64,000 nt of DNA from Marinobacter sp. (lineage in GTDB: Bacteria; Pseudomonadota; Gammaproteobacteria; Pseudomonadales; Oleiphilaceae). The notes beneath the pieces are model-generated. The model was not told the DNA's origin. It ran no database searches and saw only the letters and a list, made by a program, of their open reading frames with translations. A program made the position numbers and the translations under genes. Shown one piece after another: positions 9,519-18,991 of the stretch. Every line of letters starts with the position of its first letter. Within the stretch, counting starts at the first letter, position 1. Where the stretch lies: positions 112,212-176,211 of the forward strand of contig JAIUMV010000006.1 in the NCBI GenBank assembly GCA_022565395.1. Reading direction: 5' to 3'.

Positions 9519-9788
9519 TCAGGCCTCTTCGCCAAAGCGGTCGTTAATCAGGTTTACCAGCGCATCACGGGCCGCGCACTCATCCGGGCCATCAATCACC
9601 AGCTCAATGTCAGAGCCACAGCTGGCCGCCAGCATCATGATGGACATGATGCTCTTGCCATCCACCTCACGGCCATCCTTGCAAATAGCCACGCTGCTGG
9701 TGAAACCTGTCGCCGTGGTGACAAATTTTGCGGACGCCCGGGCATGCAGCCCGAGCTTGTTAATGATTTTTACCGGTTCGCGGATCAT
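9519..9788 (-). CDS. ptsO: Nitrogen-PTS phosphocarrier protein NPr
   Basis: HPr-family phosphocarrier (89 residues) that passes phosphate from EI-Ntr to EIIA-Ntr. The phospho-accepting histidine is in GLHARAS (His16) and the HPr Ser46-like site in GKSIMSIM. It overlaps rapZ by 4 bases (ATGA), forming the usual rapZ-npr pair, and ptsN is encoded just upstream. No EI-Ntr gene (ptsP) is in the window, so the cascade must start elsewhere in the genome. Confidence 0.95.
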   Translation of the reverse strand: MIREPVKIINKLGLHARASAKFVTTATGFTSSVAICKDGREVDGKSIMSIMMLAASCGSDIELVIDGPDECAARDALVNLINDRFGEEA

Positions 9789-10675
9789 GAATCGGTACGC
9801 TCTTTCCCTGCGTTGGTTAGCGGAATTTCTGTATGGCGTACCTGCACGTTGGCGTAAAGGTTACGGAAGTGTCGCCCCAGCTCCTCACAGATATAGACAG
9901 AGCGGTGCTGGCCGCCAGTGCAGCCAATGGATACGGTCATATAGCTCCGGTTGTTGGAGCGGAAGCTGGGCACCCATTTCTCAAGGTACTGGCGAATATC
10001 ATCCACCATCTCAGCGGACATGGGCTCTGCCGCCAGGAAGTCTATCACTTCCTGGTCCAGGCCGGTGAATTTGCGCAGCCGCGCGTCCCAATATGGGTTG
10101 GGCAGACAACGGACATCGAATACAAAATCCGAATCCACCGGCACACCGTGCTTGAAACCAAAAGACTGGATCAGCAGAGCCAGCTCCTGGGTTTTTCGCC
10201 CCACCACCCGCTCCTTGATGGTGTCCCGCAACTGGTACATGGACAGGTCGGTGGTATCTACATACAGATCTGCAAGCCGCGCCAAAGGCTCCAGCAGGCG
10301 CTTCTCACTCGCGATGGCTTCGGGCAGTGAGGTTTGATCATTGCTCAGTGGGTGCTTGCGGCGTGTGGCGTGGAAGCGTTGCAGCAGGCTCTGGTCGCTG
10401 GCGTCGAGGAAGATGATTTCCAACTTCAGGTTGGCGCTTTGCAACCGTTGGTAGATTTGCTCAAAGTTGGCAATTTCATCCGACAGGTTACGGGCGTCGA
10501 TGCTGACGGCTATCTTTTTCAGCTGTTCCGGCGGAGAGTTGGAAGCCTCCCGGGTCAGCGGGAACAGCAAGCCGATAGGCAGATTATCGATACAGTAAAA
10601 CCCCAAATCCTCAAGGACATGGAGCGCGGTACTCTTACCCGACCCGGAGCGGCCGCTTACGATAATCAGTTTCAT
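9785..10675 (-). CDS. rapZ: RNase adapter protein RapZ
   Basis: P-loop protein of 296 residues. In enterobacteria it binds sRNA GlmZ and recruits RNase E to control glucosamine-6-phosphate synthesis. Walker A is GRSGSGKS (residues 8-15). The C-terminal region has the family motif SIGCTGGQHRSVYI, with the conserved Gly-Cys-Thr-Gly-Gly-x-His-Arg-Ser cluster. It lies between ptsN (15-base gap) and npr (overlap), the conserved rpoN-cluster order. No GlmY/GlmZ-like RNA could be recognised here. Confidence 0.96.
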   Translation of the reverse strand: MKLIIVSGRSGSGKSTALHVLEDLGFYCIDNLPIGLLFPLTREASNSPPEQLKKIAVSIDARNLSDEIANFEQIYQRLQSANLKLEIIFLDASDQSLLQRFHATRRKHPLSNDQTSLPEAIASEKRLLEPLARLADLYVDTTDLSMYQLRDTIKERVVGRKTQELALLIQSFGFKHGVPVDSDFVFDVRCLPNPYWDARLRKFTGLDQEVIDFLAAEPMSAEMVDDIRQYLEKWVPSFRSNNRSYMTVSIGCTGGQHRSVYICEELGRHFRNLYANVQVRHTEIPLTNAGKERTDS

Positions 10676-10690
10676 GGATACCTGCCGGTG

Positions 10691-11155
10691 TTAGTGCCCG
10701 GTCATGGCCAGATAGAGACTGTCTGGGTCCTCGCACTGGCGCAGGCGGTCACAGAAGTGTCGGTCATTGAACTTTTCGGCCAGCTGGCTCAGCAGTTCCA
10801 GATGCTCGCCTGTGGCCTCTTTAGGTACGATGAGTGCAAACAAAAGGTCTACCGGCTGGTTGTCGATGGCATCGAAATCAACACCGTCAGACAACGTCAG
10901 CAAGGCGCCGATCACCCGCACACAGCCATCGATACGGCAGTGGGGGATGGCAATGCCCTGGCCTATACCCGTGCTGCCCAGGCGTTCACGGGCAATCAGG
11001 CTGTTGAAAACCTGGCTGTCTTCCAGCTCCGGGTAGTGTTTGGCGACCTTTTCGGCAATAAGCTCCAGTACCCGTTTTTTGCTGGATGCGTTGACGCGGC
11101 ACAGGGTCAGGTCCTGGGCCAGAATGGCTTCTATGGATAATTGTGTTTCCGCCAT
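10691..11155 (-). CDS. ptsN: PTS IIA-like nitrogen regulatory protein PtsN
   Basis: EIIA-Ntr (154 residues), the terminal phospho-acceptor of the regulatory nitrogen PTS, which in other bacteria affects potassium transport and stress responses. The phosphorylated histidine lies in GIAIPHCR. The fold markers LIARERLGSTGIGQG and the LLFALIVP strand are typical. It sits downstream of hpf, separated by a perfect 32-base palindrome (11179-11210), and upstream of rapZ and npr. Confidence 0.95.
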   Translation of the reverse strand: MAETQLSIEAILAQDLTLCRVNASSKKRVLELIAEKVAKHYPELEDSQVFNSLIARERLGSTGIGQGIAIPHCRIDGCVRVIGALLTLSDGVDFDAIDNQPVDLLFALIVPKEATGEHLELLSQLAEKFNDRHFCDRLRQCEDPDSLYLAMTGH

Positions 11156-11178
11156 GGATCGACAGTGCTTCTCTCATG

Positions 11179-11210
11179 AGACAACGGCACCTGATCAGGT
11201 GCCGTTGTCT
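11179..11210. repeat. Perfect 32-base palindrome between hpf and ptsN
   Basis: The two halves around CTGATCAG at 11191-11198 pair at every position (16-base arms, no loop in DNA; as RNA the stem would close with a small loop). There is no T-run on either side, so it is not a classical intrinsic terminator for the leftward operon. It may be an mRNA stability or processing stem between hpf and ptsN, or a protein-binding dyad. Confidence 0.75.
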
Positions 11211-11231
11211 GGTTACGGGCTAAGCCGTGTT

Positions 11232-11540
11232 TTACCGGGCCGCTGCACCATGCATGCGGTCTACGGTCTTTTCTTTGTGCTTGATAATTTGCCGGTCAAG
11301 TTTGTCCACCAGGCCATCGATGGCTGCGTACATATCCGCACCTTCGGCCTTGGCGTGAATTTCGCCACCGATAACATGAAGGGTGGCCTCGGCAAGCTGG
11401 CGCACTTTATCGACAAGTAGGGTCACCTGGCAATTGGTGATGTGGTCAAAGTGGCGCTCAAGGCGCTCAAATTTGGTGGTGACGTAATCTTTCAGAGCGG
11501 GAGTTAAATCGACGTGGTGACCTGAAATATTGAGTTGCAT
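11232..11540 (-). CDS. hpf: Ribosome hibernation promoting factor HPF (short form)
   Basis: Ribosome-associated protein of 102 residues that binds the decoding region of 30S and promotes inactive 100S dimers in stationary phase. It begins MQLNISGHHVDLTPALKDYV, has the HPF/YfiA beta-alpha fold and a basic C-terminal helix (KLDRQIIKHKEK). No extended C-terminal domain is present, so it is the short gammaproteobacterial form. Located directly downstream of rpoN, as in most relatives. Confidence 0.95.
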   Translation of the reverse strand: MQLNISGHHVDLTPALKDYVTTKFERLERHFDHITNCQVTLLVDKVRQLAEATLHVIGGEIHAKAEGADMYAAIDGLVDKLDRQIIKHKEKTVDRMHGAAAR

Positions 11541-11589
11541 AGGCTTCTCCTGTTGTCGTAAAGGCCGGAAAACCCACCCGGCAGTTGCG

Positions 11590-11650
11590 GTAACCTTCTA
11601 GGGTTACAGCATAAGTCACTCAGCGGGCGATAGACCTGACGTAAGTCAGG
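11590..11650 (-). other. Small hairpins between rpoN and hpf
   Basis: The 116-base gap between the rpoN stop and hpf start has two short stems: GTAACC/GGTTAC (11590-11595 with 11602-11607) and CCTGAC/GTCAGG (11635-11640 with 11645-11650). Neither is followed by a clear T-run on the minus strand. They may modulate read-through from rpoN into hpf. This is weak evidence, recorded because the gap otherwise holds nothing recognisable. Confidence 0.35.
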
Positions 11651-11656
11651 CTTCGC

Positions 11657-13195
11657 TCAAACGAGTCGCTTGCGCTCGTTGGAAGGCGGAATGTTCATCG
11701 CCTCGCGGTATTTGGCGACGGTGCGCCTCGCCACCTGAATACCATCTCCTCCAAGCATAGCCGCAATTTTGCTATCGCTCAGTGGTTTTTTCGCATTTTC
11801 CGCCGCAATCAGCTTTTTAATCATGGCACGGATCGCGGTGGAAGACGCTTCTCCACCTTCATCGGTGCTGACGTGGCTGGAAAAAAAGTATTTAAGCTCG
11901 AAAATGCCCCGGGGTGTATGCATGTACTTCTGAGTGGTGACCCGTGAAATGGTCGACTCATGCATTTCCACAGCCTGGGCGATATCCGACAGGATCAGCG
12001 GCTTCATGGCTTCTTCGCCATGGTCCAGAAAACCCTGCTGATGTTCCACTATTCGAGTGGCTACTTTCAGCAGGGTTTCATTACGGCTTTGCAAGCTTTT
12101 GATAAACCAGCGGGCTTCCTGCAGTTGGTCACGCAGGTAGGTGTTGTCTGCGCTGCTGTCACCACGTCGTATGAGGGACGCATAGCCTACGTTCACCCGG
12201 ATGCGTGGCGCGATCTCCGGATTCAGTTCAACCAGCCAGCGTCCTTTGATCTTGCGGACAATAACGTCCGGTACCACATAATCTGGTTCCGCCTGGTCCA
12301 GGGCGTTGCCTGGCCTGGGGTTGAGGGTGGTGATCAGCGCCAGCACATGCTTGAGCTGGTCTTCCTTGAGGCGGCTGCGGCGCATGAGCTGGGCGTAGTC
12401 ACGGTTACCCAGCAGGTTCATGTACTGGCTGATCACCTGCTTGGCCTGCGCCAGCCAGGGGGTGTCTGCCGGCAGCTGGCGCAGTTGCAGCAGCAGGCAC
12501 TCCTGCAGGTCGCGGCAGAATACGCCGGGGGGGTCAAAGTGCTGCAGGCGGTGGAGTACCGCTTCCACTTCGTCCATTTCCAGCGGGTCGTCATCGCTTT
12601 CATCCAGCAGGCCGAGATGCACCTCCTCCAGCGAAATGGTGAGGTAGCCGTGGGGGTCAAGCGCGTCGATCAATGACTGGGCGACGACCCGGTCACGATC
12701 ACTCATAGGTGTCAGGTTGAGTTGCCAGAGCAGGTGGTCCTGCAGGGTTTCGGTGACGGAATTGCGGCTCTCGAAGTCGGAGTCGTCCTCATCATCGGGG
12801 CGGCTGGCGGAGGTGGGAGCAGACTGGTAAATGTCGTCCCAGGCAGTGTCTACCGGCAGGTCGTCCGGAATGTCTGTGTTCTCGGACCAGTCACTGCGTT
12901 CATCGGCACCTTCCCAGTGTTCCTCATTGTCACTGGCGCCTGCGTCGTCCAGTTCCCGCTGCTCACGGTCGTTGTCCTTGGCCGCCTGTTCGCGGTCGTT
13001 GTGTTCAGTCTCGTGGTCGCCGTCACCGTCATGGCCGTCATCCTCTGCCACTTCCAGCAACGGGTTGGAGTCAAGTGCCTGTTGGATTTCCTGCTGGAGG
13101 TCCAAGGTGGAAAGCTGCAGCAGACGGATGGCCTGTTGCAACTGGGGCGTCATGGTCAGGCTTTGGCCCAGCTTAAGCTGAAGAGACGCTTTCAT
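11657..13195 (-). CDS. rpoN: RNA polymerase sigma-54 factor RpoN
   Basis: Sigma factor recognising -24/-12 promoters and depending on AAA+ activators. It has the Gln/Leu-rich region I ([20 protein letters not shown]), a long acidic region II (about residues 45-150, rich in Asp/Glu), the core-binding and HTH regions, and the RpoN box [10 protein letters not shown] near the C-terminus. About 512 residues. Two ATGs two codons apart (13201 and 13195) are possible starts; I use the second because family members begin MK.SLQLK. The pilA promoter at 49.8 kb in this window is a predicted target. Confidence 0.97.
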   Translation of the reverse strand: MKASLQLKLGQSLTMTPQLQQAIRLLQLSTLDLQQEIQQALDSNPLLEVAEDDGHDGDGDHETEHNDREQAAKDNDREQRELDDAGASDNEEHWEGADERSDWSENTDIPDDLPVDTAWDDIYQSAPTSASRPDDEDDSDFESRNSVTETLQDHLLWQLNLTPMSDRDRVVAQSLIDALDPHGYLTISLEEVHLGLLDESDDDPLEMDEVEAVLHRLQHFDPPGVFCRDLQECLLLQLRQLPADTPWLAQAKQVISQYMNLLGNRDYAQLMRRSRLKEDQLKHVLALITTLNPRPGNALDQAEPDYVVPDVIVRKIKGRWLVELNPEIAPRIRVNVGYASLIRRGDSSADNTYLRDQLQEARWFIKSLQSRNETLLKVATRIVEHQQGFLDHGEEAMKPLILSDIAQAVEMHESTISRVTTQKYMHTPRGIFELKYFFSSHVSTDEGGEASSTAIRAMIKKLIAAENAKKPLSDSKIAAMLGGDGIQVARRTVAKYREAMNIPPSNERKRLV

Positions 13196-13225
13196 TACCA
13201 TCGATTGGTTTCCATCACCCTGCTC

Positions 13226-13951
13226 TTAAAGTCGGAAGTCACTGCCCAGGTAGATATCCCGTACCTGCTGGTTGGCGAGGATATCATCGGCCTTGCCAGA
13301 TGCAATTATGTGGCCACCTCCTACGATATAGGCATTTTCACATATATCCAGTGTTTCGCGAACATTGTGGTCAGTAATCAGCACACCAATGCCTTTATTG
13401 CGAAGGTGTCGAATAATTTGCTTGATGTCGCTCACAGAAATGGGGTCTACGCCCGCAAAAGGCTCGTCCAGCAGAATGAAAGCGGGTTCCATCGCCAGCG
13501 CGCGGGCAATTTCAACCCGTCGTCTTTCGCCGCCTGACAGGGCCATACCCAGGCTGTCGCGGATATGGGTAATGTGGAACTCTTCCAGCAGGGCTTCCAG
13601 TTTACTGGTGCGCTCTGCTTTGCTGAGACCTTTGCGAGTCTCAAGAATGGCCATGATATTGTCCCGCACCGTCAGCTTGCGGAATACCGACGCCTCCTGG
13701 GGGAGGTAGCCAATGCCCTTGCGGGCGCGGCCGTGCATGGGGAGGGGCGTGATATCCTGCTGGTCAATGGTGACGCGACCATGGTCCTGCGCCACCAGCC
13801 CAACAATCATGTAGAAGCAGGTGGTCTTGCCGGCACCGTTGGGGCCCAGCAGGCCGACGATCTCGCCGCTGCGCACCTCCAGGGAGACGTCAATCACCAC
13901 TTTGCGCTTGTTGTAACTCTTTGCCAGATTGCTGGCTCGTAAAATCGCCAT
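13226..13951 (-). CDS. lptB: LPS export ABC transporter ATPase LptB
   Basis: ATPase of the LptB2FG complex that extracts LPS from the inner membrane and pushes it along the Lpt bridge. 241 residues with Walker [14 protein letters not shown]-loop in LPQEASVF, signature [10 protein letters not shown] and Walker [14 protein letters not shown]. It directly follows lptA and precedes rpoN, the conserved order. The LptF/LptG membrane partners are not in the window. Confidence 0.97.
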   Translation of the reverse strand: MAILRASNLAKSYNKRKVVIDVSLEVRSGEIVGLLGPNGAGKTTCFYMIVGLVAQDHGRVTIDQQDITPLPMHGRARKGIGYLPQEASVFRKLTVRDNIMAILETRKGLSKAERTSKLEALLEEFHITHIRDSLGMALSGGERRRVEIARALAMEPAFILLDEPFAGVDPISVSDIKQIIRHLRNKGIGVLITDHNVRETLDICENAYIVGGGHIIASGKADDILANQQVRDIYLGSDFRL

Positions 13952-14490
13952 CAGGGTTCGGTCCTGGTACTGCGTGGCTGGATAATCATTTCCACCCGCC
14001 CTTCTGCTTCACCGGGGCGGCGGCCCTCCGCGGTAACAACCCGGGCGCTGGTGTCATAGTCGATGCGTTCGCCCCGGAACAGGTTGCCTTCCTGTTCGAT
14101 GACGGCCGCCCCTTCAAAGGTCAGACGGTTTTCGTCAACAGTAAAGGTAATGCGCTGGGCCTGGGCATCGGTGGCCGCCAGGTTGGTGCCGGCGGGTTGG
14201 CGATAGTGTGCGGGTCGTCCGCTGGCTTCGATGCGGCTGACGCCTTCGCTGTTGCGCAGGATGGTGACCAAGTCAGCGGTCAGGCGTATGTCACCCTGGG
14301 CAATCACCACATCGCCAGTGTAGGTGGCAATGCCTTGTGCGTCATCCAGCCGGGCACTGTCAGCGCTGACGCTGATGGGGGCGTCCGACGTCATGTCAAA
14401 GGCTGCGGCTGGCAGGCTGGCTGAAGCCCAGAGGGTAGCCATGAAGACGGCCTGCAAGCGTTTGTTCCTAAGGGGTAGCATGTGTGCCAT
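13951..14490 (-). CDS. lptA: LPS transport periplasmic protein LptA
   Basis: Periplasmic beta-jellyroll protein that forms the bridge carrying LPS between LptC and the outer membrane LptD. A signal peptide (to about residue 30, SASLPAAAF) is followed by the OstA-like domain beginning [16 protein letters not shown]. 179 residues. It overlaps the lptC end by 23 bases and touches lptB by one base. A second start three codons in (MLPLRNK) is also possible. Confidence 0.93.
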   Translation of the reverse strand: MAHMLPLRNKRLQAVFMATLWASASLPAAAFDMTSDAPISVSADSARLDDAQGIATYTGDVVIAQGDIRLTADLVTILRNSEGVSRIEASGRPAHYRQPAGTNLAATDAQAQRITFTVDENRLTFEGAAVIEQEGNLFRGERIDYDTSARVVTAEGRRPGEAEGRVEMIIQPRSTRTEP

Positions 14491-15064
14491 AAATGCCCTC
14501 TACGCGGGATCTGAGTTCTACAACGCGCTCGTCCACCCAGGCTTCCATACCCGTTGCCCGGGTTACTCCGCGGGCGTCGATGAGCACGATGGGGTCGTCG
14601 GTACGGATGACCCGTGCCTGGTTATCCACCACCAGTGACTCCGTTTCCAGGGTGGTGCGGCGGCCCTCTGCCAGCAAACGGACCACGGTCACTGCGCCGG
14701 ACAGGTGGATCATATCACCATCCTGATAGTAGCGGCCTTCATTGGCCTGGATACGCCAGGGCAGGTTGTTTCGGGTGTCATAGAGCGTGGCTTCAGGGGC
14801 GGTCATTACAGCGCTGTTGTCACGATCAAATTGTTCCACCCGCGGGCTGGAAATGAGTGTTACCAATTGCCCCTGCTCGCTGTAGGCCTGGAAGGTGCCG
14901 TTGATGACAAACCCGTCGGGTTCATCCGGGCCCCGCAGGTCGGCTCGATTGGTGGGATCGCGGGCCTCGTCGCTACGCCAGATGAGAGAGGCGAGAATAG
15001 TGAGGGTCAATGCCAGCGCCAGCAATCTCACCAGACGGTGCTGGAGTATGCCAGACATGGTCAT
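14468..15064 (-). CDS. lptC: LPS export protein LptC
   Basis: Bitopic inner-membrane protein that receives LPS from LptBFG and passes it to LptA. An N-terminal helix (about residues 10-28, LVRLLALALTLTILASLIW) is followed by a periplasmic DUF1239 domain. Length is 198 residues. Its start overlaps the kdsC stop by one base and its end overlaps lptA, consistent with one translationally coupled kdsC-lptC-lptA-lptB unit. Confidence 0.92.
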   Translation of the reverse strand: MTMSGILQHRLVRLLALALTLTILASLIWRSDEARDPTNRADLRGPDEPDGFVINGTFQAYSEQGQLVTLISSPRVEQFDRDNSAVMTAPEATLYDTRNNLPWRIQANEGRYYQDGDMIHLSGAVTVVRLLAEGRRTTLETESLVVDNQARVIRTDDPIVLIDARGVTRATGMEAWVDERVVELRSRVEGIYGTHATP

Positions 15065-15636
15065 CAGCTCTCGGCCCGGTACTGGGCCAGCGCGGCAGAA
15101 AGTTTGCCTTGCGCCTGCAGGATCAGGTCACACAGCTCACGCACGGCCCCCTCTCCACCCTGAGCCCGGGTGCAGTGATCCGCCAGGGATCGGACGTACC
15201 AGTGCCCATTGGGTACAGTAACACCCAGGCCGCAGGCTTCGATGGCGGCCAGATCGGGCAGGTCATCGCCCATATAGGCTGTGTCGGCCAGAGGAATGGC
15301 AAGGGCTTCTGTCAGCTCCCGCAAAGCCACCAGCTTGTCTTCCCGGCCCTGCATCAGGTGCCTGATCCCCAGATCGCCCATGCGCTTGGCGGTCAGAGGG
15401 GAGCTGCGACCCGTGATAACAGCAATCTCAATGCCATTGCTCATCAGCTGTTTGAGGCCCAGGCCATCCAGAATGTTGAAACCTTTGAGTTCATCCCCCT
15501 GGGCGCTGAAGTAGAGGCGCCCATCGGTCATTATGCCATCAACGTCGAGCGCCAGCAGGCGGATTTTGCGGGCTTTCGCGGCCAGGTCGTCGGGCAGGGG
15601 AGGTAATACATCTGTGGCCATGGACAGCTCCGTCAA
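15064..15636 (-). CDS. kdsC: 3-deoxy-D-manno-octulosonate 8-phosphate phosphatase KdsC
   Basis: HAD-superfamily phosphatase producing free Kdo for LPS inner core. The nucleophile motif is LALDVDGIMTDG, followed by motif II ITGRSS and motif III/IV GDDLPDLAAIEACGL. 190 residues, close to the family norm, C0-type without a large cap. It overlaps kdsD by 4 bases. Together with kdsD it supplies two consecutive enzymes of Kdo synthesis. Confidence 0.95.
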   Translation of the reverse strand: MTELSMATDVLPPLPDDLAAKARKIRLLALDVDGIMTDGRLYFSAQGDELKGFNILDGLGLKQLMSNGIEIAVITGRSSPLTAKRMGDLGIRHLMQGREDKLVALRELTEALAIPLADTAYMGDDLPDLAAIEACGLGVTVPNGHWYVRSLADHCTRAQGGEGAVRELCDLILQAQGKLSAALAQYRAES

Positions 15637-16601
15637 ATTACACCTGCCCGCAGCAGGTCATGCATGTTAATGGCGCCTACCAACTGGCCATCGCGGTCTA
15701 TAACCGGCAGTGCGCTGATTTTGGTTTCCTCCATCACTTTTAGCGCTTCTGCAGCGAGTTGGTCGTGATGAATGGTCTTGCCGTTGCGGGTCATGACAGC
15801 CTGGATGGGAGTGCCATGTATATCAATACTCCGGTCCAGCGTGCGTCTCAGGTCACCATCGGTAAACACGCCGCTGAGCTGCCCGCTGGCATCCACCACC
15901 GTGGTCATGCCCAGGCCCTTGCGGGAGATTTCCAACAGCGCGCCGCTGAGCAGGGTGTCTTCTGTGACTCTGGGGATACGGTCACCGGTATGCATAATGT
16001 CACTGACCCGCAACAGCAGGCGTCGTCCCAGGCTGCCGCCGGGGTGAGAAAAGGCAAAGTCCTCAGCGCTGAACCCCCGGGCTTCCAGCAGTGCCACCGC
16101 AAGCGCGTCCCCCATCACCAGAGTGGCGGTGGTGCTTGACGTTGGTGCCAACCCCAGCGGGCAGGCTTCCTGCGCTACGCTGATATCCAGATTGGCCACC
16201 GCCTCGCGGGCCAGGGTGGATTCCGGGTTGCCGGTCATGCTGACAATCGGGGCGCCCATCCGCTTGAACAGGGGTACCAGTGTCAGCACCTCAGCGGTGT
16301 TGCCGGAGTTGGAAATGGCGAGGACCACGTCCTGGCTGGTTATCATGCCAAGATCACCGTGACTGGCTTCACCTGGATGCACAAAAAAAGCAGGCGTACC
16401 CGTGCTGGCCAGGGTGGCGGCAATCTTGTTGCCGATATGGCCTGATTTGCCCATGCCCGTCACCACGACCCGGCCCTTGCACTGCATAATCACTTCGCAG
16501 GCGCGGGAAAAGTCGCCGTTGATCCGTTCTTCAAGGGCCGCTACAGCGTCACGTTCAATGGCAATGGCGCGCCGCGCAGAATCTGTAAAAGACTGGGTCA
16601 T
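15633..16601 (-). CDS. kdsD: Arabinose-5-phosphate isomerase KdsD
   Basis: Converts ribulose-5-phosphate to arabinose-5-phosphate, the first committed step of Kdo synthesis. An N-terminal SIS sugar-isomerase domain (GMGKSGHIGNKIAATLASTG, then SNSGNTAEV) is followed by two CBS domains (about residues 205-320). I choose ATG 16601 (MTQSFTDSARRA), with AGGA just upstream; the open frame runs 83 codons further but that part does not resemble the family. The resulting 322 residues match KdsD length. It heads the leftward LPS/rpoN operon, divergent from mlaF. Confidence 0.95.
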   Translation of the reverse strand: MTQSFTDSARRAIAIERDAVAALEERINGDFSRACEVIMQCKGRVVVTGMGKSGHIGNKIAATLASTGTPAFFVHPGEASHGDLGMITSQDVVLAISNSGNTAEVLTLVPLFKRMGAPIVSMTGNPESTLAREAVANLDISVAQEACPLGLAPTSSTTATLVMGDALAVALLEARGFSAEDFAFSHPGGSLGRRLLLRVSDIMHTGDRIPRVTEDTLLSGALLEISRKGLGMTTVVDASGQLSGVFTDGDLRRTLDRSIDIHGTPIQAVMTRNGKTIHHDQLAAEALKVMEETKISALPVIDRDGQLVGAINMHDLLRAGVI

Positions 16602-16905
16602 GATGTTCCTGATGAGTGCATGAAACTCGATACGCTGTGCTGGTTCTTCTCCTGCGCAGGGGCGCTTCGCCGCCGGAACGCTGGGTATGGCTGGAGTATA
16701 CCATTCATGATTACCTTCGTGCCGCGCCTTTTCCGCAGGCGCCTCAAGGAGTCTCTGATTCAGAGGCTCCTTAATGTTATCGTAATGTAAGTCGTGATGA
16801 AGACCGTTAGATTTAGTGCTGCCTTGAGGTAACCTTGGGCAGGTATCCAAGGAGCCTCCCTGAAGGCCCTATTGCAACTGTGCTGACTTGGCATGCAGGT
16901 ATCGG
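16602..16905. promoter_or_regulatory. Divergent control region between kdsD and mlaF
   Basis: About 300 bases without a credible gene separating two envelope operons; both must start here. It contains an imperfect stem, 16746-16757 pairing with 16761-16772 (AAGGAG and CTCCTT ends, one mismatch, ATT loop). No convincing -35/-10 pair can be fixed by eye. The upstream open frame that extends kdsD across this region is not coding by family comparison. Confidence 0.5.
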
Positions 16906-17715
16906 ATGGCAGAAGCTCCTCATATTCAGATAGAAAATCTCAGCTTCGCCCGGGGCGAGCGGCAGATCTTCAGTAACATCTCACTGCAGATTCCCCGCGG
17001 CCAGATAATCGCGATCATGGGCCCCAGTGGCACGGGTAAAACGACGTTGCTGCGCCTGATTGGGGGGCAGTTGAAGCCCGATGCCGGCTCAGTGACGGTG
17101 GCGGGTAAGGTTGTGCATCGCCTGCGCCACCGGGACCTGTTCAAATTGCGCCAGACCATGGGTATGTTGTTCCAGAGCGGCGCTCTGTTCACGGACATCA
17201 GTGTCTACGAAAATGTCGCCTTTCCGTTGCGGGCGCATACTGAGCTGCCAGAGGACATGATCCGAGACATTGTACTGATGAAGCTGGAGGCAGTGGGTTT
17301 GCGCGGTGCGCGCGACCTGATGCCTGCGGAGTTGTCCGGGGGTATGACCCGGCGAGTGGCTCTGGCGCGCAGTATCGCGTTGGACCCGGAATTGATCATG
17401 TATGATGAGCCTTTCACTGGCCAGGACCCTATTGCCATGGGGGTGCTGGTCAAGTTGATCCGGGAGCTCAATGAGACCATGGGGTTGACCAGTGTGTTGG
17501 TATCCCATGACGTGCCCGAATCCTTGAGTATCTGCCATTACGGCTATATTGTCGCCGACGGCAAGATTATCGGTGAGGGCACGCCGGAGCAGTTGCGTAA
17601 CCATCCATCCGAGCGGGTGCAGCAGTTCCTGCAGGGGGGGCCTGATGGCCCCGTCCCGTTCCATTATCCCGCGCCGGATCTGACCCAGGATTGGTTGGGA
17701 GGCGGTCATGGTTGA
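16906..17715 (+). CDS. mlaF: Phospholipid ABC transporter ATPase MlaF
   Basis: ATPase of the MlaFEDB complex that maintains outer-membrane lipid asymmetry. Walker [13 protein letters not shown], signature [13 protein letters not shown], Walker [14 protein letters not shown]; 269 residues. I start at ATG 16906 ([14 protein letters not shown]) with a GCAGGT ribosome site; a TTG six codons upstream is possible but less likely. It overlaps mlaE by 8 bases. The order mlaF-E-D-C-B is complete and typical. Confidence 0.96.
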   Translation: MAEAPHIQIENLSFARGERQIFSNISLQIPRGQIIAIMGPSGTGKTTLLRLIGGQLKPDAGSVTVAGKVVHRLRHRDLFKLRQTMGMLFQSGALFTDISVYENVAFPLRAHTELPEDMIRDIVLMKLEAVGLRGARDLMPAELSGGMTRRVALARSIALDPELIMYDEPFTGQDPIAMGVLVKLIRELNETMGLTSVLVSHDVPESLSICHYGYIVADGKIIGEGTPEQLRNHPSERVQQFLQGGPDGPVPFHYPAPDLTQDWLGGGHG

Positions 17716-18490
17716 TCGTATCGCTGCCCTCGGGCGACTGGGGTTGGCCATTCTGTCGTCTCTTGGACGGTCTGGTGTGTTTCTGTTTCGCTCCCTGGTG
17801 GGTGTGCACCGGCCGGCTACCGGTTTTCCCTTGCTGGTGACACAGCTCTATGCGCTAGGGGTGTTGTCCCTGGCCATTATTGTGGTCTCTGGTCTGTTTA
17901 TTGGCATGGTGCTCGGCTTGCAGGGCTACACCATTCTCAGTGACTACGGCTCTGAACAGGCAGTGGGACAGATGGTGGCCCTGACCCTGGTGCGAGAATT
18001 GGGGCCAGTGGTAACCGCGCTATTGTTTGCCGGTCGCGCGGGTTCTGCCCTGACGGCGGAAATTGGCTTGATGAAGGCGACAGAGCAACTGTCCAGCATG
18101 GAAATGATGGGGGTTGACCCTCTGCGTCGCATCATAGCGCCACGCTTCTGGGCAGGTTTTATCTCTGTACCTCTGTTGGCGATGATATTCACGGTGGTGG
18201 GTATCTGGGGCGGTATGCTGGTCAGTGTTAAATGGCTGGGGGTTTTTGAAGGTTCCTACTGGGGCAATATGCAGGCCTCGGTTTCCTTTACCGGTGACGT
18301 GCTCAACGGCATCATAAAGGCGGTGGTGTTTGGTTTTGTCTGTGCCTGGATTGCGGTTTATCAGGGCTATGATTGCGTACCGACCTCGGCGGGTATCAGC
18401 CGGGCAACCACCAAAACGGTGGTTTACTCCTCCCTCGCAGTGCTGGGGCTGGATTTTGTATTGACTGCCGTAATGTTTGGCAAATTTTAG
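17708..18490 (+). CDS. mlaE: Phospholipid ABC transporter permease MlaE
   Basis: Permease of the Mla system, MlaE/YrbE family, 260 residues with about five to six membrane segments. The family signature is clear: [27 protein letters not shown] and the conserved [20 protein letters not shown] coupling region. Overlaps mlaF by 8 bases and is followed 14 bases later by mlaD, indicating a single operon. Confidence 0.96.
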   Translation: MVDRIAALGRLGLAILSSLGRSGVFLFRSLVGVHRPATGFPLLVTQLYALGVLSLAIIVVSGLFIGMVLGLQGYTILSDYGSEQAVGQMVALTLVRELGPVVTALLFAGRAGSALTAEIGLMKATEQLSSMEMMGVDPLRRIIAPRFWAGFISVPLLAMIFTVVGIWGGMLVSVKWLGVFEGSYWGNMQASVSFTGDVLNGIIKAVVFGFVCAWIAVYQGYDCVPTSAGISRATTKTVVYSSLAVLGLDFVLTAVMFGKF

Positions 18491-18504
18491 GTGAGGCAGG
18501 AAAC

Positions 18505-18960
18505 ATGAAGCAAAAAACCACAGAGCTGGTGGTCGGGCTGTTCATGATAGCGGGCTTTGCTGCCTTGCTGGTGCTGGCGATGCAGGTAAGCGGTCTGAGC
18601 CTGAAGGCCAATGAGGCCACCTATACCGTCTACGCAAATTTCAATGACGTCAGCGGGCTGTCGGTGCGTGGGCAGGTGTCCATGGCAGGGGTCACCATTG
18701 GCCGTGTCAGTCGCATCAGTCTTGATCCGCAAACCTTGCAGGCGCGGGTGGAGCTGGAAATTCGTAACAGCATGAATCAGATACCCGCAGACAGCTCGGC
18801 CATTATTCGTACATCCGGTTTGTTGGGCGAGAAGTATATTGACATATCAGTAGGCGCTGACGAGACAGCCATGCGTCATGGTGATACCTTTTATGAAACC
18901 CAGTCATCCCTGAACCTGGAACGGATGATCAGTAATTTCGCCTCGGGCATGGGGCGTTGA
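18505..18960 (+). CDS. mlaD: Phospholipid-binding MCE-domain protein MlaD
   Basis: Inner-membrane-anchored MCE protein that forms the hexameric lipid pore of the Mla complex. One N-terminal helix (residues 9-29) is followed by the MCE domain (YTVYANFNDVSGLSVRGQV, AGVTIGRV). Start ATG 18505 has GAGGCAGGA upstream and fits the family start MKQKTTELVVG; the frame extends further up into mlaE but that is a shadow. 151 residues, standard length. Confidence 0.95.
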   Translation: MKQKTTELVVGLFMIAGFAALLVLAMQVSGLSLKANEATYTVYANFNDVSGLSVRGQVSMAGVTIGRVSRISLDPQTLQARVELEIRNSMNQIPADSSAIIRTSGLLGEKYIDISVGADETAMRHGDTFYETQSSLNLERMISNFASGMGR

Positions 18961-18991
18961 ATCCCGCGTTACCTTCACGGAGTAGAGTTAA

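Noticed and set aside
12722..13537. 271-codon plus-strand frame across rpoN and lptB
   Set aside because: Antisense shadow of two well-identified genes; the hydrophobic appearance comes from the complementary codons.
15633..16850. kdsD extended to 405 residues from 16850
   Set aside because: The extra 83 residues are not family-like and cover the divergent promoter region; ATG 16601 has a ribosome site and the typical N-terminus.
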